A stretch of 64,000 bases of DNA from Auanema rhodensis (lineage: Eukaryota; Nematoda; Chromadorea; Rhabditida; Rhabditidae): positions 19,569,267-19,633,266 of the forward strand of contig OZ059898.1 in NCBI GenBank assembly GCA_964057225.1. The letters are read 5' to 3'. The position numbers and the translations under genes are program-made. Of the stretch, positions 23,430 through 38,346 are shown one piece after another. How positions within the stretch are numbered: position 1 is the stretch's first letter; each line of letters begins with the position of its first letter. Under the pieces are notes generated by a model. The model did not search any database, was not told the origin of the DNA, and worked only from the letters and a program-made list of their open reading frames with translations.

Positions 23430-26400
23430 TTTTGCCTTGAAAAAAGGAATCTAAAAACATCTACTTTTTGCTAAATTATTTCGAAATTTTTTGAAAAAAT
23501 TTTTGTCAAAATGTTTTTGGAAGCAATGTTGAGTGTACATGGAAACTCAACATACACTAATGCATCATTTTTCAAACGATCATAACTAATTTTTGTATAA
23601 AGCGTTTTTCAATGTAGTATAGTGCATTCGATGCGGATTTTTAAGCTGCGTCGATCTGTGTTATCAGATTTGCGCTAGCTTAAAAATGCACCGAGATATC
23701 AACTGATATAAGTTTACACTTATATCCTCGATTTTCACCCTGAAGAACTAATTTTTTCGTTGAAAAACATTGTCCATCGTGTTTGCCTTGAAAAAAGGAA
23801 TCTAAAAACATCTACTTTTTGCTAAATTATTTCGAAATTTTTTGAAAAAATTTTTGTCAAAATGTTTTGGAAGCAATGTTGAGTGTACATGGAAACTCAA
23901 CATACACTAATGCATCATTTTTCAAACAATCATAACTAATTTTTGTATTAAGCGTTTCTCAAAGTAGTATAGTGCATTCGATGCGGATTTTTAAGCTGCG
24001 TCGATCTGTGTTATCAGATTTGCGCTAGCTTAAAAATGCACCGAGATATCAACTGATATAAGTTCACACTTATATCCTCGATTTTCACCCTGAAGAATTA
24101 ATTTTTTTGTCGAATAACATTGTCCATCGTTTTTGCCTTGAAAAAAGGAATCTAAAAACATCTACTTTTTGCTAAATTATTTTGAAATTTTTTGAAAAAA
24201 TTTTTGTCAAAATGTTTTTGGAAGCAATGTTGAGTGTACATGGAAACTCAACATACACTAATGCATCATTTTTCAAACGATCATAACTAATTTTTGTATA
24301 AAGCGTTTTTCAATGTAGTATAGTGCATTCGATGCGGATTTTTAAGCTGCGTCGATCTGTGTTATCAGATTTGCGCTAGCTTAAAAATGCACCGAGATAT
24401 CAACTGATATAAGTTTACACTTATATCCTCGATTTTCACCCTGAAGAACTAATTTTTTCGTTGAAAAACATTGTCCATCGTGTTTGCCTTGAAAAAAGGA
24501 ATCTAAAAACATCTACTTTTTGCTAAATTATTTCGAAATTTTTTGAAAAAATTTTTGTCAAAATGTTTTGGAAGCAATGTTGAGTGTACATGGAAACTCA
24601 ACATACACTAATGCATCATTTTTCAAACAATCATAACTAATTTTTGTATTAAGCGTTTCTCAAAGTAGTATAGTGCATTCGATGCGGATTTTTAAGCTGC
24701 GTCGATCTGTGTTATCAGATTTGCGCTAGCTTAAAAATGCACCGAGATATCAACTGATATAAGTTTACACTTATATCCTCGATTTTCACCCTGAAGAATT
24801 AATTTTTTTGTTGAATAACATTGTCCATCGTGTTTGCCTTGAAAAAAGGAATCTAAAAACATCTACTTTTTGCTAAATCATTTTAAAATTTTTTGAAAAA
24901 ATTTTTGTCAAAATGTTTTTGGAAGCAATGTTGAGTGTACATGGAAACTCAACATACACTAATGCATCATTTTTCAAACGATCATAACTAATTTTTTTAT
25001 TAAGCGTTTCTCAAAGTAGTATAGTGCATTCGATGCGGATTTTTAAGCTGCGTCGATCTGTGTTATCAGATTTGCGCTAGCTTAAAAATGCACCGAGATA
25101 TCAACTGATATAAGTTCACACTTATATCCTCGATTTTCACCCTGAAGAATTAATTTTTTTGTTGAATAACATTGTCCATCGTCTTTGCCTTGAAAAAAAG
25201 AATCTAAAAACATCTACTTTTTGCTAAATTATTTTGAAATTTTTTGAAAAAATTTTTGTCAAAATGTTTTTGGAAGCAATGTTGAGTGTACATGGAAACT
25301 CAACATACACTAATGCATCATTTTTCAAACGATCATAACTAATTTTTGTATAAAGCGTTTTTCAATGTAGTATAGTGCATTCGATGCGGATTTTTAAGCT
25401 GCGTCGATCTTTGTTATCAGATTTGCGCTAGCTTAAAAATGCACCGAGATATCAACTGATATAAGTTTACACTTATATCCTCGATTTTCACCCTGAAGAA
25501 TTAATTTTTTTGTTGAATAACATTGTCCATCGTGTTTGCCTTGAAAAAAGGAATCTAAAAACATCTACTTTTTGCTAAATCATTTTAAAATTTTTTGAAA
25601 AAATTTTTGTCAAAATGTTTTTGGAAGCAATGTTGAGTGTACATGGAAACTCAACATACACTAATGCATCATTTTTCAAACGATCATAACTAATTTTTGT
25701 ATTAAGCGTTTCTCAAAGTAGTATAGTGCATTCGATGCGGATTTTTAAGCTGCGTCGATCTGTGTTATCAGATTTGCGCTAGCTTAAAAATGCACCGAGA
25801 TATCAACTGATATAAGTTCACACTTATATCCTCGATTTTCACCCTGAAGAATTAATTTTTTTGTTGAATAACATTGTCCATCGTTTTTGCCTTGAAAAAA
25901 GGAATCTAAAAACATCTACTTTTTGCTAAATTATTTTGAAATTTTTTGAAAAAATTTTTGTCAAAATGTTTTTGGAAGCAATGTTGAGTGTACATGGAAA
26001 CTCAACATACACTAATGCATCATTTTTCAAACGATCATAACTAATTTTTGTATAAAGCGTTTCTCAAAGTAGTATAGTGCATTCGATGCGGATTTTTAAG
26101 CTGCGTCGATCTGTGTTATCAGATTTGCGCTAGCTTAAAAATGCACCGAGATATCAACTGATATAAGTTTACACTTATATCCTCGATTTTCACCCTGAAG
26201 AACTAATTTTTTCGTTGAAAAACATTGTCCATCGTGTTTGCCTTGAAAAAAGGAATCTAAAAACATCTACTTTTTGCTAAATTATTTCGAAATTTTTCGA
26301 AAAAATTTTTGTCAAAATGTTTTGGAAGCAATGTTGAGTGTACATGGAAACTCAACATACACTAATGCATCATTTTTCAAACAATCATAACTAATTTTTG

Positions 26401-29400
26401 TATTAAGCGTTTCTCAATGTAGTATAGTGCATTCGATGCGGATTTTTAAGCTGCGTCGATCTGTGTTATCAGATTTGCGCTAGCTTAAAAATGCACCGAG
26501 ATATCAACTGATATAAGTTTACACTTATATCCTCGATTTTCACCCTGAAGAACTAATTTTTTCGTTGAAAAACATTGTCCATCGTGTTTGCCTTGAAAAA
26601 AGGAATCTAAAAACATCTACTTTTTGCTAAATTATTTCGAAATTTTTCGAAAAAATTTTTGTCAAAATGTTTTTGGAAGCAATGTTGAGTGTACATGGAA
26701 ACTCAACATACACTAATGCATCATTTTTCAAACGATCATAACTAATTTTTGTATTAAGCGTTTCTCAAAGTAGTATAGTGCATTCGATGCGGATTTTTAA
26801 GCTGCGTTGATCTGTGTTATCAGATTTGCGCTAGCTTAAAAATGCACCGAGATATCAACTGATATAAGTTTACTTTTATATCCTCGATTTTCACCCTGAA
26901 GAACTAATTTTTTCGTTGAAAAACATTGTCCATCGTGTTTGCCTTGAAAAAAGGAATCTAAAAACATCTACTTTTTGCTAAATTATTTCGAAATTTTTCG
27001 AAAAAATTTTTGTCAAAATGTTTTGGAAGCAATGTTGAGTGTACATGGAAACTCAACATACACTAATGCATCATTTTTCAAACGATCATAACTAATTTTT
27101 GTATTAAGCGTTTCTCAAAGTAGTATAGTGCATTCGATGCGGATTTTTAAGCTGCGTCGATCTGTGTTATCAGATTTGCGCTAGCTTAAAAATGCACCGA
27201 GATATCAACTGATATAAGTTCAAACTTATATCCTCGATTTTCACCCTGAAGAATTAATTTTTTTGTTGAATAACATTGTCCATCGTGTTTGCCTTGAAAA
27301 AAGGAATCTAAAAACATCTACTTTTTGCTAAATCATTTTAAAATTTTTTGAAAAAATTTTTGTCAAAATGTTTTTGGAAGCAATGTTGAGTGTACATGGA
27401 AACTCAACATACACTAATGCATCATTTTTCAAACGATCATAACTAATTTTTGTATTAAGCGTTTCTCAAAGTAGTATAGTGCATTCGATGCGGATTTTTA
27501 AGCTGCGTCGATCTGTGTTATCAGATTTGCGCTAGCTTAAAAATGCACCGAGATATCAACTGATATAAGTTCACACTTATATCCTCGATTTTCACCCTGA
27601 AGAATTAATTTTTTTGTTGAATAACATTGTCCATCGTCTTTGCCTTGAAAAAAAGAATCTAAAAACATCTACTTTTTGCTAAATTATTTTGAAATTTTTT
27701 GAAAAAATTTTTGTCAAAATGTTTTTGGAAGCAATGTTGAGTGTACATGGAAACTCAACATACACTAATGCATCATTTTTCAAACGATCATAACTAATTT
27801 TTGTATTAAGCGTTTCTCAAAGTAGTATAGTGCATTCGATGCGGATTTTTAAGCTGCGTCGATCTGTGTTATCAGATTTGCGCTAGCTTAAAAATGCACC
27901 GAGATATCAACTGATATAAGTTCACACTTATATCCTCGATTTTCACCCTGAAGAATTAATTTTTTTGTTGAATAACATTGTCCATCGTTTTTGCCTTGAA
28001 AAAAGGAATCTAAAAACATCTACTTTTTGCTAAATTATTTTGAAATTTTTTGAAAAAATTTTTGTCAAAATGTTTTTGGAAGCAATGTTGAGTGTACATG
28101 GAAACTCAACATACACTAATGCATCATTTTTCAAACGATCATAACTAATTTTTGTATAAAGCGTTTTTCAATGTAGTATAGTGCATTCGATGCGGATTTT
28201 TAAGCTGCGTTGATCTGTGTTATCAGATTTGCGCTAGCTTAAAAATGCACCGAGATATCAACTGATATAAGTTTACACTTATATCCTCGATTTTCACCCT
28301 GAAGAACTAATTTTTTCGTTGAAAAACATTGTCCATCGTGTTTGCCTTGAAAAAAGGAATCTAAAAACATCTACTTTTTGCTAAATTATTTCGAAATTTT
28401 TCGAAAAAATTTTTGTCAAAATGTTTTGGAAGCAATGTTGAGTGTACATGGAAACTCAACATACACTAATGCATCATTTTTCAAACAATCATAACTAATT
28501 TTTGTATTAGGCGTTTCTCAATGTAGTATAGTGCATTCGATGCGGATTTTTAAGCTGCGTCGATCTGTGTTATCAGATTTGCGCTAGCTTAAAAATGCAC
28601 CGAGATATCAACTGATATAAGTTCACACTTATATCCTCGATTTTCACCCTGAAGAATTAATTTTTTTGTTGAATAACATTGTCCATCGTTTTTGCCTTGA
28701 AAAAAGGAATCTAAAAACATCTACTTTTTGCTAAATTATTCTGAAATTTTTTGAAAAAATTTTTGTCAAAATGTTTTTGGAAGCAATGTTGAGTGTACAT
28801 GGAAACTCAACATACACTAATGCATCATTTTTCAAACGATCATAACTAATTTTTTTATTAAGCGTTTCTCAAAGTAGTATAGTGCATTCGATGCGGATTT
28901 TTAAGCTGCGTCGATCTGTGTTATCAGATTTGCGCTAGCTTAAAAATGCACCGAGATATCAACTGATATAAGTTTACACTTATATCCTCAATTTTCACCC
29001 TGAAGAACTAATTTTTTCGTTGAAAAACATTGTCCATCGTGTTTGCCTTGAAAAAAGGAATCTAAAAACATCTACTTTTTGCTAAATTATTTCGAAATTT
29101 TTCGAAAAAATTTTTGTCAAAATGTTTTTGGAAGCAATGTTGAGTGTACATGGAAACTCAACATACACTAATGCATCATTTTTCAAACGATCATAACTAA
29201 TTTTTGTATTAAGCGTTTCTCAAAGTAGTATAGTGCATTCGATGCGGATTTTTAAGCTGCGTTGATCTGTGTTATCAGATTTGCGCTAGCTTAAAAATGC
29301 ACCGAGATATCAACTGATATAAGTTTACACTTATATCCTCGATTTTCACCCTGAAGAACTAATTTTTTCGTTGAAAAACATTGTCCATCGTGTTTGCCTT

Positions 29401-32400
29401 GAAAAAAGGAATCTAAAAACATCTACTTTTTGCTAAATTATTTCGAAATTTTTCGAAAAAATTTTTGTCAAAATGTTTTGGAAGCAATGTTGAGTGTACA
29501 TGGAAACTCAACATACACTAATGCATCATTTTTCAAACGATCATAACTAATTTTTGTATTAAGCGTTTCTCAAAGTAGTATAGTGCATTCGATGCGGATT
29601 TTTAAGCTGCGTCGATCTGTGTTATCAGATTTGCGCTAGCTTAAAAATGCACCGAGATATCAACTGATATAAGTTCACACTTATATCCTCGATTTTCACC
29701 CTGAAGAATTAATTTTTTTGTTGAATAACATTGTCCATCGTGTTTGCCTTGAAAAAAGGAATCTAAAAACATCTACTTTTTGCTAAATCATTTTAAAATT
29801 TTTTGAAAAAATTTTTGTCAAAATGTTTTTGGAAGCAATGTTGAGTGTACATGGAAACTCAACATACACTAATGCATCATTTTTCAAACGATCATAACTA
29901 ATTTTTGTATTAAGCGTTTCTCAAAGTAGTATAGTGCATTCGATGCGGATTTTTAAGCTGCGTCGATCTGTGTTATCAGATTTGCGCTAGCTTAAAAATG
30001 CACCGAGATATCAACTGATATAAGTTCACACTTATATCCTCGATTTTCACCCTGAAGAATTAATTTTTTTGTTGAATAACATTGTCCATCGTTTTTGCCT
30101 TGAAAAAAGGAATCTAAAAACATCTACTTTTTGCTAAATTATTCTGAAATTTTTTGAAAAAATTTTTGTCAAAATGTTTTTGGAAGCAATGTTGAGTGTA
30201 CATGGAAACTCAACATACACTAATGCATCATTTTTCAAACGATCATAACTAATTTTTGTATAAAGCGTTTTTCAATGTAGTATAGTGCATTCGATGCGGA
30301 TTTTTAAGCTGCGTCGATCTGTGTTATCAGATTTGCGCTAGCTTAAAAATGCACCGAGATATCAACTGATATAAGTTTACACTTATATCCTCGATTTTCA
30401 CCCTGAAGAACTAATTTTTTCGTTGAAAAACATTGTCCATCGTGTTTGCCTTGAAAAAAGGAATCTAAAAACATCTACTTTTTGCTAAATTATTTCGAAA
30501 TTTTTTGAAAAAATTTTTGTCAAAATGTTTTGGAAGCAATGTTGAGTGTACATGGAAACTCAACATACACTAATGCATCATTTTTCAAACAATCATAACT
30601 AATTTTTGTATTAAGCGTTTCTCAAAGTAGTATAGTGCATTCGATGCGGATTTTTAAGCTGCGTCGATCTGTGTTATCAGATTTGCGCTAGCTTAAAAAT
30701 GCACCGAGATATCAACTGATATAAGTTCACACTTATATCCTCGATTTTCACCCTGAAGAATTAATTTTTTTGTCGAATAACATTGTCCATCGTTTTTGCC
30801 TTGAAAAAAGGAATCTAAAAACATCTACTTTTTGCTAAATTATTTTGAAATTTTTTGAAAAAATTTTTGTCAAAATGTTTTTGGAAGCAATGTTGAGTGT
30901 ACATGGAAACTCAACATACACTAATGCATCATTTTTCAAACGATCATAACTAATTTTTGTATAAAGCGTTTTTCAATGTAGTATAGTGCATTCGATGCGG
31001 ATTTTTAAGCTGCGTCGATCTGTGTTATCAGATTTGCGCTAGCTTAAAAATGCACCGAGATATCAACTGATATAAGTTTACACTTATATCCTCGATTTTC
31101 ACCCTGAAGAACTAATTTTTTCGTTGAAAAACATTGTCCATCGTGTTTGCCTTGAAAAAAGGAATCTAAAAACATCTACTTTTTGCTAAATTATTTCGAA
31201 ATTTTTTGAAAAAATTTTTGTCAAAATGTTTTGGAAGCAATGTTGAGTGTACATGGAAACTCAACATACACTAATGCATCATTTTTCAAACAATCATAAC
31301 TAATTTTTGTATTAAGCGTTTCTCAAAGTAGTATAGTGCATTCGATGCGGATTTTTAAGCTGCGTCGATCTGTGTTATCAGATTTGCGCTAGCTTAAAAA
31401 TGCACCGAGATATCAACTGATATAAGTTTACACTTATATCCTCGATTTTCACCCTGAAGAATTAATTTTTTTGTTGAATAACATTGTCCATCGTGTTTGC
31501 CTTGAAAAAAGGAATCTAAAAACATCTACTTTTTGCTAAATCATTTTAAAATTTTTTGAAAAAATTTTTGTCAAAATGTTTTTGGAAGCAATGTTGAGTG
31601 TACATGGAAACTCAACATACACTAATGCATCATTTTTCAAACGATCATAACTAATTTTTTTATTAAGCGTTTCTCAAAGTAGTATAGTGCATTCGATGCG
31701 GATTTTTAAGCTGCGTCGATCTGTGTTATCAGATTTGCGCTAGCTTAAAAATGCACCGAGATATCAACTGATATAAGTTCACACTTATATCCTCGATTTT
31801 CACCCTGAAGAATTAATTTTTTTGTTGAATAACATTGTCCATCGTCTTTGCCTTGAAAAAAAGAATCTAAAAACATCTACTTTTTGCTAAATTATTTTGA
31901 AATTTTTTGAAAAAATTTTTGTCAAAATGTTTTTGGAAGCAATGTTGAGTGTACATGGAAACTCAACATACACTAATGCATCATTTTTCAAACGATCATA
32001 ACTAATTTTTGTATAAAGCGTTTTTCAATGTAGTATAGTGCATTCGATGCGGATTTTTAAGCTGCGTCGATCTTTGTTATCAGATTTGCGCTAGCTTAAA
32101 AATGCACCGAGATATCAACTGATATAAGTTTACACTTATATCCTCGATTTTCACCCTGAAGAATTAATTTTTTTGTTGAATAACATTGTCCATCGTGTTT
32201 GCCTTGAAAAAAGGAATCTAAAAACATCTACTTTTTGCTAAATCATTTTAAAATTTTTTGAAAAAATTTTTGTCAAAATGTTTTTGGAAGCAATGTTGAG
32301 TGTACATGGAAACTCAACATACACTAATGCATCATTTTTCAAACGATCATAACTAATTTTTGTATTAAGCGTTTCTCAAAGTAGTATAGTGCATTCGATG

Positions 32401-33182
32401 CGGATTTTTAAGCTGCGTCGATCTGTGTTATCAGATTTGCGCTAGCTTAAAAATGCACCGAGATATCAACTGATATAAGTTCACACTTATATCCTCGATT
32501 TTCACCCTGAAGAATTAATTTTTTTGTTGAATAACATTGTCCATCGTTTTTGCCTTGAAAAAAGGAATCTAAAAACATCTACTTTTTGCTAAATTATTTT
32601 GAAATTTTTTGAAAAAATTTTTGTCAAAATGTTTTTGGAAGCAATGTTGAGTGTACATGGAAACTCAACATACACTAATGCATCATTTTTCAAACGATCA
32701 TAACTAATTTTTGTATAAAGCGTTTCTCAAAGTAGTATAGTGCATTCGATGCGGATTTTTAAGCTGCGTCGATCTGTGTTATCAGATTTGCGCTAGCTTA
32801 AAAATGCACCGAGATATCAACTGATATAAGTTTACACTTATATCCTCGATTTTCACCCTGAAGAACTAATTTTTTCGTTGAAAAACATTGTCCATCGTGT
32901 TTGCCTTGAAAAAAGGAATCTAAAAACATCTACTTTTTGCTAAATTATTTCGAAATTTTTCGAAAAAATTTTTGTCAAAATGTTTTGGAAGCAATGTTGA
33001 GTGTACATGGAAACTCAACATACACTAATGCATCATTTTTCAAACAATCATAACTAATTTTTGTATTAAGCGTTTCTCAATGTAGTATAGTGCATTCGAT
33101 GCGGATTTTTAAGCTGCGTCGATCTGTGTTATCAGATTTGCGCTAGCTTAAAAATGCACCGAGATATCAACTGATATAAGTT
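19756..33182. repeat. 6,663-bp 19-monomer tandem duplication
   Basis: Bases 19,756-26,519 match those 6,663 bp to the right (19 monomers, six of 350 bp) with only a handful of differences noticed by eye. Rare marks shared at this exact offset are tacttttat (20,208/26,871), ctcaatttt (22,323/28,986), tttttgtcgaataac (24,111/30,774), gatctttgtt (25,411/32,074) and the series of gtataaagcg copies (21,491, 23,595, 24,296, 25,348 and 26,050 with 28,154, 30,258, 30,959, 32,011 and 32,713). Differences include caaactta at 27,231 and attctg versus attttg or atttcg at about 28,740 and 30,139. Edges are set by mismatches at 19,755 and 26,520. Confidence 0.88.
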
Positions 33183-34729
33183 CACACTTATATCCTCGAT
33201 TTTCACCCTGAAGAATTAATTTTTTTGTTGAATAACATTGTCCATCGTTTTTGCTTTGAAAGAAGGAATCTAAAAACATCTACTTTTTGCTAAATTATTT
33301 TGAAATTTTTTGAAAAAATTTTTGTCAAAATGTTTTTGGAAGCAATGTTGAGTGTACATGGAAACTCAACATACACTAATGCATCATTTTTCAAACGATC
33401 ATAACTAATTTTTTTATTAAGCGTTTCTCAAAGTAGTATAGTGCATTCGATGCGGATTTTTAAGCTGCGTCGATCTGTGTTATCAGATTTGCGCTAGCTT
33501 AAAAATGCACCGAGATATCAACTGATATAAGTTTACACTTATATCCTCGATTTTCACCCTGAAGAACTAATTTTTTCGTTGAAAAACATTGTCCATCGTG
33601 TTTGCCTTGAAAAAAGGAATCTAAAAACATCTACTTTTTGCTAAATTATTTCGAAATTTTTCGAAAAAATTTTTGTCAAAATGTTTTTGGAAGCAATGTT
33701 GAGTGTACATGGAAACTCAACATACACTAATGCATCATTTTTCAAACGATCATAACTAATTTTTGTATTAAGCGTTTTTCAAAGTAGTATAGTGCATTCG
33801 ATGCGGATTTTTAAGCTGCGTCGATCTGTGTTATCAGATTTGCGCTAGCTTAAAAATGCACCGAGACATCAACTGATATAAGTTCACACTTATATCCTCG
33901 ATTTTCACCCTGAAGAATTAATTTTTTTGTTGAATAACATTGTCCATCGTCTTTGCCTTGAAAAAAAGAATCTAAAAACATCTACTTTTTGCTAAATTAT
34001 TTTGAAATTTTTTGAAAAAATTTTTGTCAAAATGTTTTTGGAAGCAATGTTGAGTGTACATGGAAACTCAACATACACTAATGCATCATTTTTCAAACGA
34101 TCATAACTAATTTTTGTATTAAGCGTTTCTCAAAGTAGTATAGTGCATTCGATGCGGATTTTTAAGCTGCGTCGATCTGTGTTATCAGATTTGCGCTAGC
34201 TTAAAAATGCACCGAGATATCAACTGATATAAGTTCACACTTATATCCTCGATTTTCACCCTGAAGAATTAATTTTTTTGTTGAATAACATTGTCCATCG
34301 TTTTTGCCTTGAAAAAAGGAATCTAAAAACATCTACTTTTTGCTAAATTATTTTGAAATTTTTTGAAAAAATTTTTGTCAAAATGTTTTTGGAAGCAATG
34401 TTGAGTGTACATGGAAACTCAACATACACTAATGCATCATTTTTCAAACGATCATAACTAATTTTTGTATTAAGCGTTTCTCAAAGTAGTATAGTGCATT
34501 CGATGCGGATTTTTAAGCTGCGTCGATCTGTGTTATCAGATTTGCGCTAGCTTAAAAATGCACCGAGATATCAACTGATATAAGTTTACACTTATATCCT
34601 CGATTTTCACCCTGAAGAATTAATTTTTTTGTTGAATAACATTGTCCATCGTGTTTGCCTTGAAAAAAGGAATCTAAAAACATCTACTTTTTGCTAAATC
34701 ATTTTAAAATTTTTTGAAAAAATTTTTGT

Positions 34730-36830
34730 CAAAATGTTTTTGGAAGCAATGTTGAGTGTACATGGAAACTCAACATACACTAATGCATCATTTTTCAAAC
34801 GATCATAACTAATTTTTGTATTAAGCGTTTCTCAAAGTAGTATAGTGCATTCGATGCGGATTTTTAAGCTGCGTCGATCTGTGTTATCAGATTTGCGCTA
34901 GCTTAAAAATGCACCGAGATATCAACTGATATAAGTTTACACTTATATCCTCGATTTTCACCCTGAAGAATTAATTTTTTTGTTGAATAACATTGTCCAT
35001 CGTGTTTGCCTTGAAAAAAGGAATCTAAAAACATCTACTTTTTGCTAAATCATTTTAAAATTTTTTGAAAAAATTTTTGTCAAAATATTTTTGGAAGCAA
35101 TGTTGAGTGTACATGGAAACTCAACATACACTAATGCATCATTTTTCAAACGATCATAACTAATTTTTGTATTAAGCGTTTCTCAAAGTAGTATAGTGCA
35201 TTCGATGCGGATTTTTAAGCTGCGTCGATCTGTGTTATCAGATTTGCGCTAGCTTAAAAATGCACCGAGATATCAACTGATATAAGTTCACACTTATATC
35301 CTCGATTTTCACCCTGAAGAATTAATTTTTTTGTTGAATAACATTGTCCATCGTTTTTGCCTTGAAAAAAGGAATCTAAAAACATCTACTTTTTGCTAAA
35401 TCATTTTAAAATTTTTTGAAAAAATTTTTGTCAAAATGTTTTTGGAAGCAATGTTGAGTGTACATGGAAACTCAACATACACTAATGCATCATTTTTCAA
35501 ACGATCATAACTAATTTTTGTATTAAGCGTTTCTCAAAGTAGTATAGTGCATTCGATGCGGATTTTTAAGCTGCGTCGATCTGTGTTATCAGATTTGCGC
35601 TAGCTTAAAAATGCACCGAGATATCAACTGATATAAGTTTACACTTATATCCTCGATTTTCACCCTGAAGAATTAATTTTTTTGTTGAATAACATTGTCC
35701 ATCGTGTTTGCCTTGAAAAAAGGAATCTAAAAACATCTACTTTTTGCTAAATCATTTTAAAATTTTTTGAAAAAATTTTTGTCAAAATATTTTTGGAAGC
35801 AATGTTGAGTGTACATGGAAACTCAACATACACTAATGCATCATTTTTCAAACGATCATAACTAATTTTTGTATTAAGCGTTTCTCAAAGTAGTATAGTG
35901 CATTCGATGCGGATTTTTAAGCTGCGTCGATCTGTGTTATCAGATTTGCGCTAGCTTAAAAATGCACCGAGATATCAACTGATATAAGTTCACACTTATA
36001 TCCTCGATTTTCACCCTGAAGAATTAATTTTTTTGTTGAATAACATTGTCCATCGTTTTTGCCTTGAAAAAAGGAATCTAAAAACATCTACTTTTTGCTA
36101 AATCATTTTAAAATTTTTTGAAAAAATTTTTGTCAAAATGTTTTTGGAAGCAATGTTGAGTGTACATGGAAACTCAACATACACTAATGCATCATTTTTC
36201 AAACGATCATAACTAATTTTTGTATTAAGCGTTTCTCAAAGTAGTATAGTGCATTCGATGCGGATTTTTAAGCTGCGTCGATCTGTGTTATCAGATTTGC
36301 GCTAGCTTAAAAATGCACCGAGATATCAACTGATATAAGTTTACACTTATATCCTCGATTTTCACCCTGAAGAATTAATTTTTTTGTTGAATAACATTGT
36401 CCATCGTGTTTGCCTTGAAAAAAGGAATCTAAAAACATCTACTTTTTGCTAAATCATTTTAAAATTTTTTGAAAAAATTTTTGTCAAAATGTTTTTGGAA
36501 GCAATGTTGAGTGTACATGGAAACTCAACATACACTAATGCATCATTTTTCAAACGATCATAACTAATTTTTGTATTAAGCGTTTCTCAAAGTAGTATAG
36601 TGCATTCGATGCGGATTTTTAAGCTGCGTCGATCTGTGTTATCAGATTTGCGCTAGCTTAAAAATGCACCGAGATATCAACTGATATAAGTTCACACTTA
36701 TATCCTCGATTTTCACCCTGAAGAATTAATTTTTTTGTTGAATAACATTGTCCATCGTTTCTGCCTTGAAAAAAGGAATCTAAAAACATCTACTTTTTGC
36801 TAAATCATTTTAAAATTTTTTGAAAAAATT
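34730..36830. repeat. 702-bp dimer higher-order repeat in the middle domain, about three copies
   Basis: Monomers with gtttac and gtgtttgcc alternate with monomers carrying gttcac and gtttttgcc, all with aaatcattttaaaa. Two successive gtgtttgcc copies share the rare caaaatattttt (35,081 and 35,783), exactly 702 bp apart. The third copy reads caaaatgttttt. All members are 351 bp, so the 1-bp T deletion common elsewhere is missing. The block ends where gtctttgcc returns near 37,110. Confidence 0.75.
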
Positions 36831-38346
36831 TTTGTCAAAATGTTTTTGGAAGCAATGTTGAGTGTACATGGAAACTCAACATACACTAATGAATCATTTT
36901 TCAAACGATCATAACTAATTTTTGTATTAAGCGTTTCTCAAAGTAGTATAGTGCATTCGATGCGGATTTTTAAGCTGCGTCGATCTGTGTTATCAGATTT
37001 GCGCTAGCTTAAAAATGCACCGAGATATCAACTGATATAAGTTCACACTTATATCCTCGATTTTCACCCTGAAGAATTAATTTTTTTGTTGAATAACATT
37101 GTCCATCGTCTTTGCCTTGAAAAAAAGAATCTAAAAACATCTACTTTTTGCTAAATTATTTTGAAATTTTTTGAAAAAATTTTTGTCAAAATGTTTTTGG
37201 AAGCAATGTTGAGTGTACATGGAAACTCAACATACACTAATGCATCATTTTTCAAACGATCATAACTAATTTTTGTATTAAGCGTTTCTCAAAGTAGTAT
37301 AGTGCATTCGATGCGGATTTTTAAGCTGCGTCGATCTGTGTTATCAGATTTGCGCTAGCTTAAAAATGCACCGAGATATCAACTGATATAAGTTTACACT
37401 TATATCCTCGATTTTCACCCTGAAGAATTAATTTTTTTGTTGAATAACATTGTCCATCGTTTTTGCCTTGAAAAAAGGAATCTAAAAACATCTACTTTTT
37501 GCTAAATTATTTTGAAATTTTTTGAAAAAATTTTTGTCAAAATGTTTTTGGAAGCAATGTTGAGTGTACATGGAAACTCAACATACACTAATGCATCATT
37601 TTTCAAACGATCATAACTAATTTTTGTATTAAGCGTTTCTCAAAGTAGTATAGTGCATTCGATGCGGATTTTTAAGCTGCGTCGATCTGTGTTATCAGAT
37701 TTGCGCTAGCTTAAAAATGCACCGAGATATCAACTGATATAAGTTTACACTTATATCCTCGATTTTCACCCTGAAGAATTAATTTTTTTGTTGAATAACA
37801 TTGTCCATCGTGTTTGCCTTGAAAAAAGGAATCTAAAAACATCTACTTTTTGCTAAATCATTTTAAAATTTTTTGAAAAAATTTTTGTCAAAATGTTTTT
37901 GGAAGCAATGTTGAGTGTACATGGAAACTCAACATACACTAATGCATCATTTTTCAAACGATCATAACTAATTTTTGTATTAAGCGTTTCTCAAAGTAGT
38001 ATAGTGCATTCGATGCGGATTTTTAAGCTGCGTCGATCTGTGTTATCAGATTTGCGCTAGCTTAAAAATGCACCGAGATATCAACTGATATAAGTTCACA
38101 CTTATATCCTCGATTTTCACCCTGAAGAATTAATTTTTTTGTTGAATAACATTGTCCATCGTCTTTGCCTTGAAAAAAAGAATCTAAAAACATCTACTTT
38201 TTGCTAAATTATTTTGAAATTTTTTGAAAAAATTTTTGTCAAAATGTTTTTGGAAGCAATGTTGAGTGTACATGGAAACTCAACATACACTAATGCATCA
38301 TTTTTCAAACGATCATAACTAATTTTTGTATTAAGCGTTTCTCAAA

